64,000 bases of DNA from Phytoactinopolyspora alkaliphila (GTDB lineage Bacteria > Actinomycetota > Actinomycetes > Jiangellales > Jiangellaceae): positions 62,001 to 126,000 of the forward strand of contig NZ_JAAGOB010000002.1 in assembly GCF_010550695.1 (NCBI RefSeq). The letters run 5' to 3'. The position numbers and the translations under genes were made by a program. The notes under the pieces are model-generated. The model ran no database searches, was not told where the DNA came from, and saw nothing but the letters and a program-made list of their open reading frames with translations. Each line of letters begins with the position of its first letter. Position 1 is the stretch's first letter. Shown piece by piece: positions 1 to 9,777 of the stretch.

Positions 1-1921
1 CGTCGGGCCGCGCGCCGGACACCACGACATCGTCTCCGGTACCGGCGATGCGGCTGTCGATGGTGGTCACCGCGTCACGGCCACTCTGACCGGAGATCCC
101 GGAAGCCAGGACCACGATCTCGTCGTCGAGCATGAACCACGATTTCGTCGACGTGGCGTTCTGGTAGGCCACGAAATCCTCGGGCAGGATTCCGGCCTGC
201 TTGTCGGCGTACGGAACGTCGTCGGACTGCACCATTCCCGCGACGCCGTAGGTGCCGAGCGTGGCACCGCCGGAGTAGCCGTTGGTGCCTGTCGGGAAGT
301 AGACGTAGGTGTTCTGCGACACCGACGACGACGTGAACCCCAGCGGATGGTCCGGGTTCTCGTACCAGAACCGCCCATAGAGGTCCGGCACCGTGGAACG
401 CTCCTCGACCGGGGCCGTCACACCGGACAGCCGGTACGGCGAGACCGTGGTGTAGTAGTCGACGCCGAAGGCCTTCGTCTGGTCCTGCCCGGACAGGTAG
501 AGGTAGTACGCGCCGTCGCCCTGGAACCAGGGCATCAGGTTCTCGCCGTTCATGTACTCGTACTTGCTGATCCGATCCGAGCTGCGAGCCAGCGCGAAGG
601 CATACCCGGGCCGAATGTGCACCGCCTTGTCCATGGCGTTGAACGCGACGCTGCGCTCGGCCGGATTGAGATCAGCCGCGGGAATGGCGTCGTCGGCCAG
701 GATGTCGGCGTACCGGGTGATGCTGACCGGAGAGACGAAGCTGCCCGGGTTGAGCGTCGTTCGTGACGTGGACCGGATGAACTTCACGTATCCCTTGAGG
801 TCTCGGGCATCTTCACCGTCGAGGTAGTCGGCGAGGTCGACGATCGCCTCCACGATCACGCCCACGTCGGTATACCCGGTGGTGGTCCGCGAGACCGCCC
901 GGCCCTTGACGATCTCCATCATCCAGCCTTCGAAGATCAGCGGCGCGAACCCGTTCACCACCCATCCACGCACCACGTCGACGAGTTCGCCGCCGCTGGC
1001 GTAGGACGTGCCGTCGAGAATCTTCACCGACTGCACGACGCGCGTGAGCAAGCCCTTGCCGTATGAACCGGTGTAGGCAACCGAATGATGCTGGATGAAG
1101 GAGCCGTCCTCGTAGTAACCGTCGGTGTTTCCGTGCTGGAGGTTGTACGGATCGATCGTCGCGAACACGGTCGACTGGTCATCGACTGCCTTGGCGATCC
1201 GGGCGTCGTCGCCCAGCATCGCGCCCTGGATGATCCGGTTGGCGGTGATGTCGGCCAGGTTCGCGCCCGTGTGGAAACGCGAGTCGAGATCGACGTCGCC
1301 GTCCTTGCCCTCCCGAAGATAGGCGTCCAACGACGCCACGTATGTCTCGACCAAGCCCGGCGCGTATTCGGCCACTTGCTCGGCAAGCAGCGCGAAGGTC
1401 TTGCTGACATGCGTGGGGATGGCGATCTCCCAGACGTGCCAGTTGCCGTAGTATCCCTGCTCCTGATCGCCGAAGTGGTGATCGTGCAGCCAGATCAGCC
1501 CGTCGATGACGCGCCGCTGAACCCCGATATCGCCGACCAGTTCGGAGTCGACGCCAGGTGTGGCCGTGGCCAGCGCGATCTCGTAGAGGAACTGGTAAGC
1601 CGACCGGAGGTTGGTCTCATCGCTGCCGAGCTGCTGTCCGGCGAACAACTGACCGTTGCCGGCGTTGTCCATGGCGGTGAGCCGGCTGCGGGCGGTCTGG
1701 TGAATGGTCGCGAGTTTGCCAGCAGCCTCGGGTCGCGAGTTCGACTCGGCCTGTCCGGCGAACATCTCGACCGTGTTGGCGAGCAGACGGGTGTGATCCG
1801 CAGCGGCCTCGGCCAGGCTTCTGGTGGGCGTCGTTGTGACAGCACGCGCTGGATCAGCGACGGAGAGGAGCCCGACAGCGGGAATGAACGAAAGCACTCG
1901 GCGGCGGGAGATCTGAGGCAT
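1..1921 (-). CDS. Secreted polysaccharide lyase family 8 (hyaluronate/chondroitin/xanthan lyase-like), 3'-truncated by window edge
   Basis: About 640 codons lie in the window and the gene runs off the left edge without a stop. The ATG at 1921 follows a GGAGG ribosome site. The N-terminus (MPQISRRRVLSF, then a hydrophobic stretch ending near ADPARA) looks like a Tat-type export signal. Around residues 265-290 the product reads NLQHGNTDGYYEDGSF, then IQHHSVAYTGSYGKG, matching the catalytic His/Tyr block of PL8 lyases; an Asn in TGANLADITAN precedes it. The family cleaves uronic-acid polysaccharides by beta-elimination outside the cell. The helical catalytic domain is complete here and the C-terminal beta domain is only partly present. 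The substrate cannot be told from sequence. A LacI-type palindrome lies about 50 bp upstream. Confidence 0.88.
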   Translation of the reverse strand, partial: MPQISRRRVLSFIPAVGLLSVADPARAVTTTPTRSLAEAAADHTRLLANTVEMFAGQAESNSRPEAAGKLATIHQTARSRLTAMDNAGNGQLFAGQQLGSDETNLRSAYQFLYEIALATATPGVDSELVGDIGVQRRVIDGLIWLHDHHFGDQEQGYYGNWHVWEIAIPTHVSKTFALLAEQVAEYAPGLVETYVASLDAYLREGKDGDVDLDSRFHTGANLADITANRIIQGAMLGDDARIAKAVDDQSTVFATIDPYNLQHGNTDGYYEDGSFIQHHSVAYTGSYGKGLLTRVVQSVKILDGTSYASGGELVDVVRGWVVNGFAPLIFEGWMMEIVKGRAVSRTTTGYTDVGVIVEAIVDLADYLDGEDARDLKGYVKFIRSTSRTTLNPGSFVSPVSITRYADILADDAIPAADLNPAERSVAFNAMDKAVHIRPGYAFALARSSDRISKYEYMNGENLMPWFQGDGAYYLYLSGQDQTKAFGVDYYTTVSPYRLSGVTAPVEERSTVPDLYGRFWYENPDHPLGFTSSSVSQNTYVYFPTGTNGYSGGATLGTYGVAGMVQSDDVPYADKQAGILPEDFVAYQNATSTKSWFMLDDEIVVLASGISGQSGRDAVTTIDSRIAGTGDDVVVSGARPD

Positions 1922-1970
1922 TGCGGAGCCTCCAGTCAGGTAGAGGTATAGACCACGACCTCTGATTCAA

Positions 1971-1982
1971 GCAAGCGCTTGC
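1971..1982. promoter_or_regulatory. LacI-family operator-like palindrome upstream of the polysaccharide lyase
   Basis: GCAAGCGCTTGC is a perfect 12-bp palindrome with the central CG and AAGCGCTT core typical of LacI/GalR-family operators. It lies 50 bp upstream of the lyase start, where it could overlap a promoter. The regulator is not in this window. Confidence 0.5.
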
Positions 1983-2033
1983 CGGGATGGCAAGGCCCGC
2001 ATCGTCGGTTTCTCTCCTTGAACCGGACCTGGC

Positions 2034-3677
<1,644 letters not shown>

Positions 3678-4601
3678 TTACCCGGCGGTGTGGTCCAGGA
3701 TGGCGGGAACGACGACGTCCCAGACGTCCACCGCCGGGAACTCGTGTCCCCCGCCCTCCAGCGGCAGGAACCGTGCACCCGGGATCTCCCTGGCCAGCGC
3801 CTCGCCGTGTGACAGCGGGAACAGCGGGTCAGCGGTGCCGTGCATGACGAGCGTGGGCACATCGATCTCCCGCAGGCGATGCCGGATGGGCTCGCCGTCT
3901 TCGAGGATCCAGTGGTTCGTCTGGCTCGCGGCGATGTTCGTGGTGCGATCGTAGATTCGCCCGACGAGCCGGTGCAGGCGCGTCGCGTCGAACGGGTGCG
4001 TCCCGCCGAACGCACGCAACTCTTCGACCATCGACTCGACCACCGCATCCCGGTCCGACCAGTCTGGCTCGGGCGCGGGCTCCGCGAACATCGCCCGCAC
4101 ATGGTCCGCAGGCGGCGGAAGCTCCGGATCGTCAGGCCCACCCGTTCCACCAGGGGAGGTGGACAGCAGCGTGAGCGAACTCACTCGCTGAGGATGCTCC
4201 AGCGCGATCCGCTGGGCGATACCCGCACCCATCGAGATACCCACCAGGTGCGCACTCGGCGCACCGAGCACGTCGAGCAGGCCCACGACGTCGCCGGCCA
4301 GATCCTGACCGGTATAGCCGGGCGCGCCGGCCGGATAGCTGACCGAGCGGCCGGTGTCACGCAGGTCGTACCTGACGACGTAGCGCCCTCTAGCGGCGAT
4401 GCGCTCGCAGAACTCGTCCTCCCACCAGTCCATGGAACTGGCCGCGCCGCCGATCAGAAGGAGTACCGGATCGGACCGGTCTCCGAACGTCTCGATGCAC
4501 AAATCCACGCCGTTGGCGCGGACGATCCGCTCGCCGGAACGCTCCGGCGCGGTGGTGGAGCGGCTACGTTCCTGATCCGAACTGTGGTGATCCGTGTTCA
4601 T
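3678..4601 (-). CDS. Alpha/beta hydrolase (TAP/aclacinomycin methylesterase-like)
   Basis: 307 aa from the ATG at 4601; the open frame extends further upstream only as non-coding sequence antisense to the neighbouring regulator. It has the oxyanion strand VLLLIGGAASSMDWW, the nucleophile elbow GISMGAG, the acid region HGTADPLFPL and the histidine in LEGGGHEF, so a full catalytic triad is present. This is a cytosolic alpha/beta hydrolase close to the family often annotated as aclacinomycin methylesterase or TAP-like hydrolase; the substrate is unknown. It is divergent from an HxlR-type regulator, and the shared 96-bp gap contains tandem operator-like repeats. The regulator therefore probably controls it. 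Confidence 0.85.
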   Translation of the reverse strand: MNTDHHSSDQERSRSTTAPERSGERIVRANGVDLCIETFGDRSDPVLLLIGGAASSMDWWEDEFCERIAARGRYVVRYDLRDTGRSVSYPAGAPGYTGQDLAGDVVGLLDVLGAPSAHLVGISMGAGIAQRIALEHPQRVSSLTLLSTSPGGTGGPDDPELPPPADHVRAMFAEPAPEPDWSDRDAVVESMVEELRAFGGTHPFDATRLHRLVGRIYDRTTNIAASQTNHWILEDGEPIRHRLREIDVPTLVMHGTADPLFPLSHGEALAREIPGARFLPLEGGGHEFPAVDVWDVVVPAILDHTAG

Positions 4602-4635
4602 GGCTACCTGCCTTCCGTCTGTTGCGACGACTGTA

Positions 4636-4674
4636 CTACACTTTCCTAAGTAACTGCTACACTTTTCTAAGTAA
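4636..4674. promoter_or_regulatory. Tandem operator-like repeats in hydrolase/HxlR divergent region
   Basis: Two 18-bp copies, CTACACTTTCCTAAGTAA (4636-4653) and CTACACTTTTCTAAGTAA (4657-4674), are spaced exactly 21 bp apart, two helical turns. Each carries the inverted half-sites ACTT-N4-AAGT, the arrangement bound by dimeric HxlR-type regulators. The AT-rich pair stands out from its GC-rich surroundings and lies between the two divergent starts. Confidence 0.7.
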
Positions 4675-4697
4675 GTCGAATCAACGTGAGGATGGCC

Positions 4698-5378
4698 ATG
4701 ACCACCAGCCGTACGTACGGCGAGGCGTGCCCCATCGCCCACGCCATGGACATCGTCGGTGACCGGTGGGCGCTCCTGGTGGTGCGGGAGCTGCGACTCG
4801 GCCCCCGCCGCTTCAGTGACCTGCAGGCGAGTCTGCCCAAGGCCGGCCCGAACATGCTGACTCAGCGGCTTCGGGACCTCGAGCGGTCCGGCGTCGTCGC
4901 CAAGCGGAGCCTTCCGCCCCCTGCCGGCTCGACGATCTACGAGCTCACCCCATGGGGCAGTGAGATCGAACCCGTCTTCCGGGCACTGGCCCGCTGGGGT
5001 GTCCGGGCGCCGGTGCCGCCGGACGGCACCAGGCTCAGCCCCGATTCGGTGATGCTGGGCCTGCGGACCTTCTTCACCGAGCGGCATGACCCAGCGTGGT
5101 CCGCGACGTACCACATCAGCCTCGGCCGGGAGAGCTATCGGCTCACCGTGACCGAAGGAAGACTCACCGAGCTCACCCGCGGCCGCGTCGATGCGCCGGC
5201 CGACGGAGCGCCTGCCGCCACGGTCACCTGCCAGGACCACATGACCATGCACGCGCTGATCGAGGGCAGGGAGGACCTGCCTGAATTGACCGATCGCGGT
5301 GAGCTCACCGTGGCAGGTGATCTCGCGGCGGTGCGGCGCCTCGTGGCGGCTGTGAGCAAACCGCGCCGGACCTCGTGA
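4698..5378 (+). CDS. HxlR-family winged-helix transcriptional regulator with C-terminal SCP2-like domain
   Basis: 226 aa. The ATG at 4698 has GAGG six bases upstream; a GTG at 4686 and an ATG at 4692 are in frame but badly spaced. The first 100 residues are the HxlR winged helix: CPIAHAMDIVGDRWALLVVREL, the recognition helix region FSDLQASL and LTQRLRDLERSGVV. Residues of about 115-225 resemble the SCP2/sterol-carrier-like domain found on some actinobacterial HxlR proteins and may bind a hydrophobic ligand. The N-terminal Cys13 could be redox active, as in some HxlR proteins; this is inference. It probably regulates itself and the divergent hydrolase through the tandem repeats at 4636-4674. 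Confidence 0.88.
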   Translation: MTTSRTYGEACPIAHAMDIVGDRWALLVVRELRLGPRRFSDLQASLPKAGPNMLTQRLRDLERSGVVAKRSLPPPAGSTIYELTPWGSEIEPVFRALARWGVRAPVPPDGTRLSPDSVMLGLRTFFTERHDPAWSATYHISLGRESYRLTVTEGRLTELTRGRVDAPADGAPAATVTCQDHMTMHALIEGREDLPELTDRGELTVAGDLAAVRRLVAAVSKPRRTS

Positions 5379-5381
5379 CGG

Positions 5382-6554
5382 TCACCGCGAACGTAACCGG
5401 GCCAGCCGGTCCACCGCCTCGGCCAGGACCTCGTCACGCTTGCAGTACGCGAACCGGACGAGTGTGCGCGCCGCCGCCTTGTCGTCGCAGAACACCGAGA
5501 CCGGAACGGCGGCGACGCCGGCCCTCTCGGGCAGTCGCAGGCAGAAGTCGACGCCGTCGTCGTACCCGAGTGACGCGACGTCTGTGATCACGAAGTACGT
5601 GCCGGATGTCGGGAAGACGTCGAAGCCCGCCGTGCGCAGCCCGGCGCAGAGCAGGTCACGTTTTGCCTGCATGCCGGCGGTCAGACCGGCATAGAAGTCG
5701 TCGCCGAGCCCGAGCGCCGAGGCGACCGCCCGCTGAAAGGGACCACCGCTCACGTACGTGAGGAACTGCTTGACCGCGCGGGCGGCCGCCACGAGCTCGG
5801 CTGGGCCGTGCAGCCAGCCGATCTTCCACCCGGTCACGGAGAACGTCTTGCCCGCCGAGGAGATGGTGACGGTCCGCTCTGCCATGCCGGGCAGCGTCGT
5901 CATCGGGATGTGCGGGCGGGCGTCGAAGGCAAGGTGCTCGTAGACCTCGTCGGTAACCACGACGGCATCGTGCTCGACGGCCAGCCTGGCCACGAGTTCC
6001 AGCTCCGCGCGACTGAACACCTTGCCGGTCGGGTTGTGCGGGCTGTTGAGCAGCACCACCCGGGTCCGGTCGGTGAAGGCGGCCCGCAGTTCGTCGTCGT
6101 CGAACCGGAAGTCCGGAGCACGAAGGCGCACGGTCCGCCGCCGCGCTCCCGCCAGCGCGATGGATGCCGCATAGGAGTCGTAGTAGGGCTCAAATGTCAC
6201 CACCTCGTCGCCCGGTTCGCACAACGCGAGGATCGTCGACGCGATCGCCTCGGTGGCGCCGGCGGTGATCAGAATCTCCGAGTCGGCGTCGGCCTCGATC
6301 CCGTAGAAGCGCTTCTGGTGGTGAGCGACGGCGGCCCGCAGCTCCGGCACACCCGGCCCGGGCGGGTATTGGTTCTCTCCGCTGTGGATGGCCTCCGTGG
6401 CCGCGTCCAGGATGAGCTGCGGCCCGTCGGTGTCGGGGAAGCCCTGACCGAGGTTGATAGCGCCGGTGCGCACGGCCAGCGCCGACATCTCCGCGAAGAT
6501 CGTCGAGGTGAACGGTCGCATCCGTTCGATGAGATGGGCGCGTGGCTCGCTCAT
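5382..6554 (-). CDS. PLP-dependent class I/II aminotransferase (DapC / YbdL / kynurenine aminotransferase-like)
   Basis: 390 aa from the ATG at 6554. The in-frame sequence upstream reads across an inverted repeat and is not coding. Fold-type I motifs are present: INLGQGFPDTDGP near the N-terminus, NSPHNPTGKV, the TDEVYEHL aspartate and tyrosine, SSAGKTFSVTGWKIGW with the PLP lysine, and a C-terminal arginine in LVRFAYCK. Close relatives are annotated as N-succinyldiaminopimelate aminotransferase or methionine/kynurenine transaminase, so the amino donor is uncertain. It is convergent with the HxlR gene (3-bp gap) and divergent from the F420-0-type transporter. Confidence 0.88.
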   Translation of the reverse strand: MSEPRAHLIERMRPFTSTIFAEMSALAVRTGAINLGQGFPDTDGPQLILDAATEAIHSGENQYPPGPGVPELRAAVAHHQKRFYGIEADADSEILITAGATEAIASTILALCEPGDEVVTFEPYYDSYAASIALAGARRRTVRLRAPDFRFDDDELRAAFTDRTRVVLLNSPHNPTGKVFSRAELELVARLAVEHDAVVVTDEVYEHLAFDARPHIPMTTLPGMAERTVTISSAGKTFSVTGWKIGWLHGPAELVAAARAVKQFLTYVSGGPFQRAVASALGLGDDFYAGLTAGMQAKRDLLCAGLRTAGFDVFPTSGTYFVITDVASLGYDDGVDFCLRLPERAGVAAVPVSVFCDDKAAARTLVRFAYCKRDEVLAEAVDRLARLRSR

Positions 6555-6573
6555 GTCCGCCACCCTACGCGAG

Positions 6574-6643
6574 CCCTGGCATGGGTTGAGGTCGTAAATC
6601 CGCCCGAAATATCCCACTTGTGGGACCACAACCCATGCCAGGG
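6574..6643. repeat. Dispersed repeat family B, copy 1 (inverted-repeat form)
   Basis: The left arm CCCTGGCATGGGTTGAGGTC (6574-6593) pairs with GACCACAACCCATGCCAGGG (6624-6643) with one mismatch. A small CCCACTTGTGGG hairpin lies just inside the right arm. The core ACCACAACCCATGCCAGGG recurs at about 29864-29884 and 55041-55062. Here it lies in a divergent intergenic region, so it is not simply a terminator. Confidence 0.8.
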
Positions 6644-6675
6644 TTCCGAAATCGGGTGAAGGGCTTAGACTTGGC

Positions 6676-6716
6676 GGCAGGCCCAGGAGCATCACTTGTG
6701 CTCCCATGTGTCTGCC
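6676..6716 (+). other. Structured 5' leader upstream of F420-0-type transporter (unassigned)
   Basis: GGAGCA and TGCTCC pair around a 7-nt loop (6686-6704), and GGCAG/CTGCC can enclose them. The start codon is 115 nt downstream at 6831, leaving a long leader with no recognisable gene. I looked for cobalamin-riboswitch landmarks (the B12 box in particular) and did not find them. It may be a regulatory leader or incidental folding of GC-rich sequence. Confidence 0.3.
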
Positions 6717-6830
6717 CGATGAGTGGGTAGCTGGTTCGGCGGTCGCCTTGGTCGCCTCACCGCTCGCTGTCCCCTGCCGTGCCGTTCGCCGGCCCGGCAT
6801 AGACCGGCACCCGCCATCGTTGGAGTATCC

Positions 6831-7874
6831 GTGTTTGCTCTCCCGCCGCTTCGCGCATCCAGCCGTACCGCGGCCACCGTCCTCTCGCTCCTCTCCGTCG
6901 GCGTCCTCGCCGGTTGCGCAGCCGAGGCCACCACCGGCGACCACGGCCGGCCTTCGCAGGCGGCCGAGGCGCCCGGCGGCCCCACGACCCTCGACAACTG
7001 CGGCTTCGAGGTGACCGTCGACGACCCGCCTGAACGCGTCGTCACGATCAAGTCCACGTCGACTGAACTGATGCTGGCGCTCGGCCTCGCGGATCGGCTC
7101 GTCGGCACGGCGTTCGCCGACGGCGCCGTCCCGGACGAATACGCCGCGGATCTCGCCGGCGTGCCGGTCCTCTCCGAGCAGGTGCCCGGCCAGGAAGCCC
7201 TGCTCGACGCCGAACCGGACTTCGTCTTCGCCGGCTGGGAGAGCAACTTCGCCGTCGATACCGCAGGTGAGCGGCAGGCGCTGGCCAGCTTCGGGATCGA
7301 CACCTACGTGGCGCCTTCCGCCTGCAAGGAACCCGGATACCAGCCCGATCCGATGACATTCGACGCGCTGTTCGACCACATCCACGAGCTGGCCGGGATC
7401 TTCGATGTGGAGGACCGGGCCGACGCCCTCGTCGCCGAGCAGCGAGAGCTGCTGGAGGGGGTGGACGCGCCCGGCGACGGGCTCACCGCCCTCTGGTACA
7501 GCTCAGGTGAGGACACGCCGTACGTGGGCGCTGACATCGGCGCGCCGGCGATGATGATGCGCGAGCTCGGTCTGGAGAACATCTTCACCGACGTCCACGA
7601 CACCTGGGCGAGCGTCACCTGGGAACAGGTGGTGGACAGGGACCCGGACGTGATCATCCTCGTCGACGCGGCGTGGAACACCGCGGACAACAAGATCCAG
7701 CTGCTGGAGTCCAACGCCGCCACCGCCGCTCTGCCGGCGGTGCAGGAGGGACGCTATCTGCGGATCCCCTTCCCGGCGGCGGAGGCAGGAGTCCGCAACG
7801 CCGGTGCTGTGGTGGATCTCGCTGCTCAGCTGGACGACCTCGGACTGACCGAGGCGGAGAGCGGCCGACGATGA
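6831..7874 (+). CDS. Putative F420-0 ABC transporter substrate-binding lipoprotein
   Basis: 347 aa from the GTG at 6831, with GGAG five bases upstream; the open frame continues 36 codons upstream but lacks a ribosome site and would bury the signal peptide. The lipobox VLAGC near residue 25 marks a lipoprotein. The body is a class III (BtuF/FecB-type) binding protein: PERVVTIKSTSTELMLALGL, then DFVFAGWESNF, and WEQVVDRDPDVIILVD. The wording and the three-gene cassette match the actinobacterial family proposed to bind coenzyme F420-0 (TIGR03868). That substrate is itself a genome-context proposal, so siderophore or corrinoid uptake cannot be excluded. It overlaps the permease by 4 bp (ATGA). 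Confidence 0.75.
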   Translation: MFALPPLRASSRTAATVLSLLSVGVLAGCAAEATTGDHGRPSQAAEAPGGPTTLDNCGFEVTVDDPPERVVTIKSTSTELMLALGLADRLVGTAFADGAVPDEYAADLAGVPVLSEQVPGQEALLDAEPDFVFAGWESNFAVDTAGERQALASFGIDTYVAPSACKEPGYQPDPMTFDALFDHIHELAGIFDVEDRADALVAEQRELLEGVDAPGDGLTALWYSSGEDTPYVGADIGAPAMMMRELGLENIFTDVHDTWASVTWEQVVDRDPDVIILVDAAWNTADNKIQLLESNAATAALPAVQEGRYLRIPFPAAEAGVRNAGAVVDLAAQLDDLGLTEAESGRR

Positions 7875-8962
7875 CAGCGTCCCTCACCTCCGGGAACCCG
7901 GCGACGACGGAGTCGCCGCCCGGACCGGCGCGTCGCCGGCACGTTCCGACAAGCGTGTGGACCGCTGCGATGACGGCCGTCCTCGTCGCCTCTGCCACCG
8001 TCGCGGTGACGATCGGCTCGGCGGACATCGGCGCCTTGGACGTCTGGCGCTCGATCGGCAGCCACGTCGGCCTGGAGCGCGTCGGGTTCCAGACGTCGTT
8101 GTCGGAGCTCAGAGATGGGATCGTCTGGGAGTTACGCCTGCCGCGCGTCCTGACGGCCGCCGCCGTCGGTGCGGCGCTGGCAATCTGCGGGGCCGTCATG
8201 CAGACGCTCACCCGTAACCCCCTCGCCGAGCCCTATCTGCTGGGGCTGTCGTCGGGCGCGTCCGTCGGTGCCGTGGTTGTGCTCGTCCTTGGCGTCGGGA
8301 CTCTCGGCCTGCCGGTCGCCGCGTTCGCGGGTGCGCTGCTCGCCCTCGCAGCCACCCTGGCCCTGGCCAGCCGCCGCGGCGAGCTGCCGCCTACCCGTAC
8401 CATCCTGGCCGGTCTCGCGGTCTCATACCTGTGCTCGGCCGTCACCTCGTTCGTCATCTTCTGGTCCGCGACGGGTGATTCCTACCGCTCGATCCTCAGC
8501 TGGCTGCTCGGATCGCTGGGAGGCGCGAGCTGGAACGACGTGGCGGTCGTCAGCGCCGCCGTGGCCGTCGTCGGCACCGCCCTGATGTCGCGCAGCCGGA
8601 CCCTGGACGCGTTCGCCTTCGGCGACGGGGCCGCGTCGAACCTGGGCATCAATGTCAACGCGACCCGATGGACCATGCTGGCCCTGGTCGCTCTGCTCAC
8701 CGGAGCCGCGGTGGCGGTCAGCGGCGCGATCGGGTTCGTCGGGCTGATGCTGCCCCACGCGGTCCGGCTGCTCGTCGGCGCCGGTCACCGGCGAGTCCTG
8801 CCCCTGGCCGCGCTTGCCGGGGCGAGCTTCATGATCTGGGCCGACACCGTCGCCCGCACCGTGTTCGATCCGCGAGAACTCCCGGTCGGGGTGGTCACCG
8901 CCTTCCTCGGCGCGCCCGCATTCGCTGTCCTCCTGCGACGACGGAAGGTTGGCCGAGCATGA
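7871..8962 (+). CDS. Putative F420-0 ABC transporter permease (FecCD family)
   Basis: 363 aa. The ATG at 7871 overlaps the preceding stop. It is a polytopic FecCD/BtuC-type permease with about nine or ten membrane helices. Family landmarks include the LRLPRVLTAAAVGAALAICG segment after the first helix, MQTLTRNPLAEPYLLGLSSG, and the coupling region GFVGLMLPHAVRLLVG. It forms the membrane pore for the lipoprotein encoded upstream and the ATPase downstream. The two junctions both have translational-coupling overlaps, so the cassette is one operon. Confidence 0.85.
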   Translation: MTASLTSGNPATTESPPGPARRRHVPTSVWTAAMTAVLVASATVAVTIGSADIGALDVWRSIGSHVGLERVGFQTSLSELRDGIVWELRLPRVLTAAAVGAALAICGAVMQTLTRNPLAEPYLLGLSSGASVGAVVVLVLGVGTLGLPVAAFAGALLALAATLALASRRGELPPTRTILAGLAVSYLCSAVTSFVIFWSATGDSYRSILSWLLGSLGGASWNDVAVVSAAVAVVGTALMSRSRTLDAFAFGDGAASNLGINVNATRWTMLALVALLTGAAVAVSGAIGFVGLMLPHAVRLLVGAGHRRVLPLAALAGASFMIWADTVARTVFDPRELPVGVVTAFLGAPAFAVLLRRRKVGRA

Positions 8963-9777
8963 CGATGAGCGCCCATAGCACCGTCACCATGGCCCACCCC
9001 ACTCTCCCCGGGGTGCGCCCGGACGCCGCCGGATTGCGGGTCACCGATGTGTCGTGGTCGGTCGATGGAAATCTGATCATCGACGGCGTGGACGTGGCTG
9101 TACGGCCCGGCACTCTCACCGGGCTGCTCGGACCCAACGGGTCGGGGAAGAGCACCCTGCTGCGCGCCGTGGCGGGCACCACCCGCCCGGACCGCGGCAC
9201 GGTCGCGCTCGGGGGCGAGGACCTGCGCAGCATGCGCCGCCGCGAACGCGCCCGCCGCGTGGCTGTCGTGGAACAGGAGGTGTCGACCGATGTGCCGTTG
9301 CGCGTGCTCGACGTGGTCCTGCTCGGCCGCACGCCGTACCCGGCGTCGGACTCCGACGACGACATCGCCCTCGGCGCGCTGCAGACCGTCGGCGTGCCCG
9401 GGCTGGCCGAACGCGACTGGCACACACTCTCGGGTGGGGAACGTCAGCGCGTCCACCTGGCACGCGCCCTGGCCCAGCAGCCCGAGCTTCTCCTACTCGA
9501 CGAGCCCACCAACCACCTCGACATCCACGCCCAGCTGGACCTGATGAGCAACGTGCTCGAGCTGGGCCTGACCTCGCTCGCCGCACTGCACGACCTCAAC
9601 CTTGCCGCCGCGCATTGCCACCAGGTGGTGGTACTCGATCACGGCCGGGTCGCGGCGACCGGGGCACCGGAGGACGTCCTGGTTCCGACGCTGATCCGGG
9701 ACGTATTCCGTGTGGACTGCGACGTGCACCCACATCCCCGCACCGGCCGCCCCGTGCTGACGTTCTCGCCGCTCTAA
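8959..9777 (+). CDS. Putative F420-0 ABC transporter ATP-binding protein
   Basis: 272 aa. The ATG at 8959 overlaps the permease stop by 4 bp; a second ATG at 8965 is possible. Walker A is GPNGSGKST, the signature is LSGGERQRVHLARAL, and Walker B is LLLLDEPTNHLD, with the switch histidine in LAALHDLNLAA. It energises the FecCD-type importer. Its 3' end overlaps the convergent LLM oxidoreductase gene by four bases, so the two transcripts are antisense at their ends. Confidence 0.85.
   Translation: MTMSAHSTVTMAHPTLPGVRPDAAGLRVTDVSWSVDGNLIIDGVDVAVRPGTLTGLLGPNGSGKSTLLRAVAGTTRPDRGTVALGGEDLRSMRRRERARRVAVVEQEVSTDVPLRVLDVVLLGRTPYPASDSDDDIALGALQTVGVPGLAERDWHTLSGGERQRVHLARALAQQPELLLLDEPTNHLDIHAQLDLMSNVLELGLTSLAALHDLNLAAAHCHQVVVLDHGRVAATGAPEDVLVPTLIRDVFRVDCDVHPHPRTGRPVLTFSPL

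Noticed and set aside
1085-1951. 288-codon plus-strand ORF
   Set aside because: Shadow of the polysaccharide lyase encoded on the minus strand.
4602-5252. Upstream in-frame extension of the alpha/beta hydrolase
   Set aside because: Reads antisense through the HxlR gene and its operators.
6660-6830. Cobalamin riboswitch ahead of the BtuF-like lipoprotein
   Set aside because: No recognisable B12 box or conserved core; only short local hairpins.
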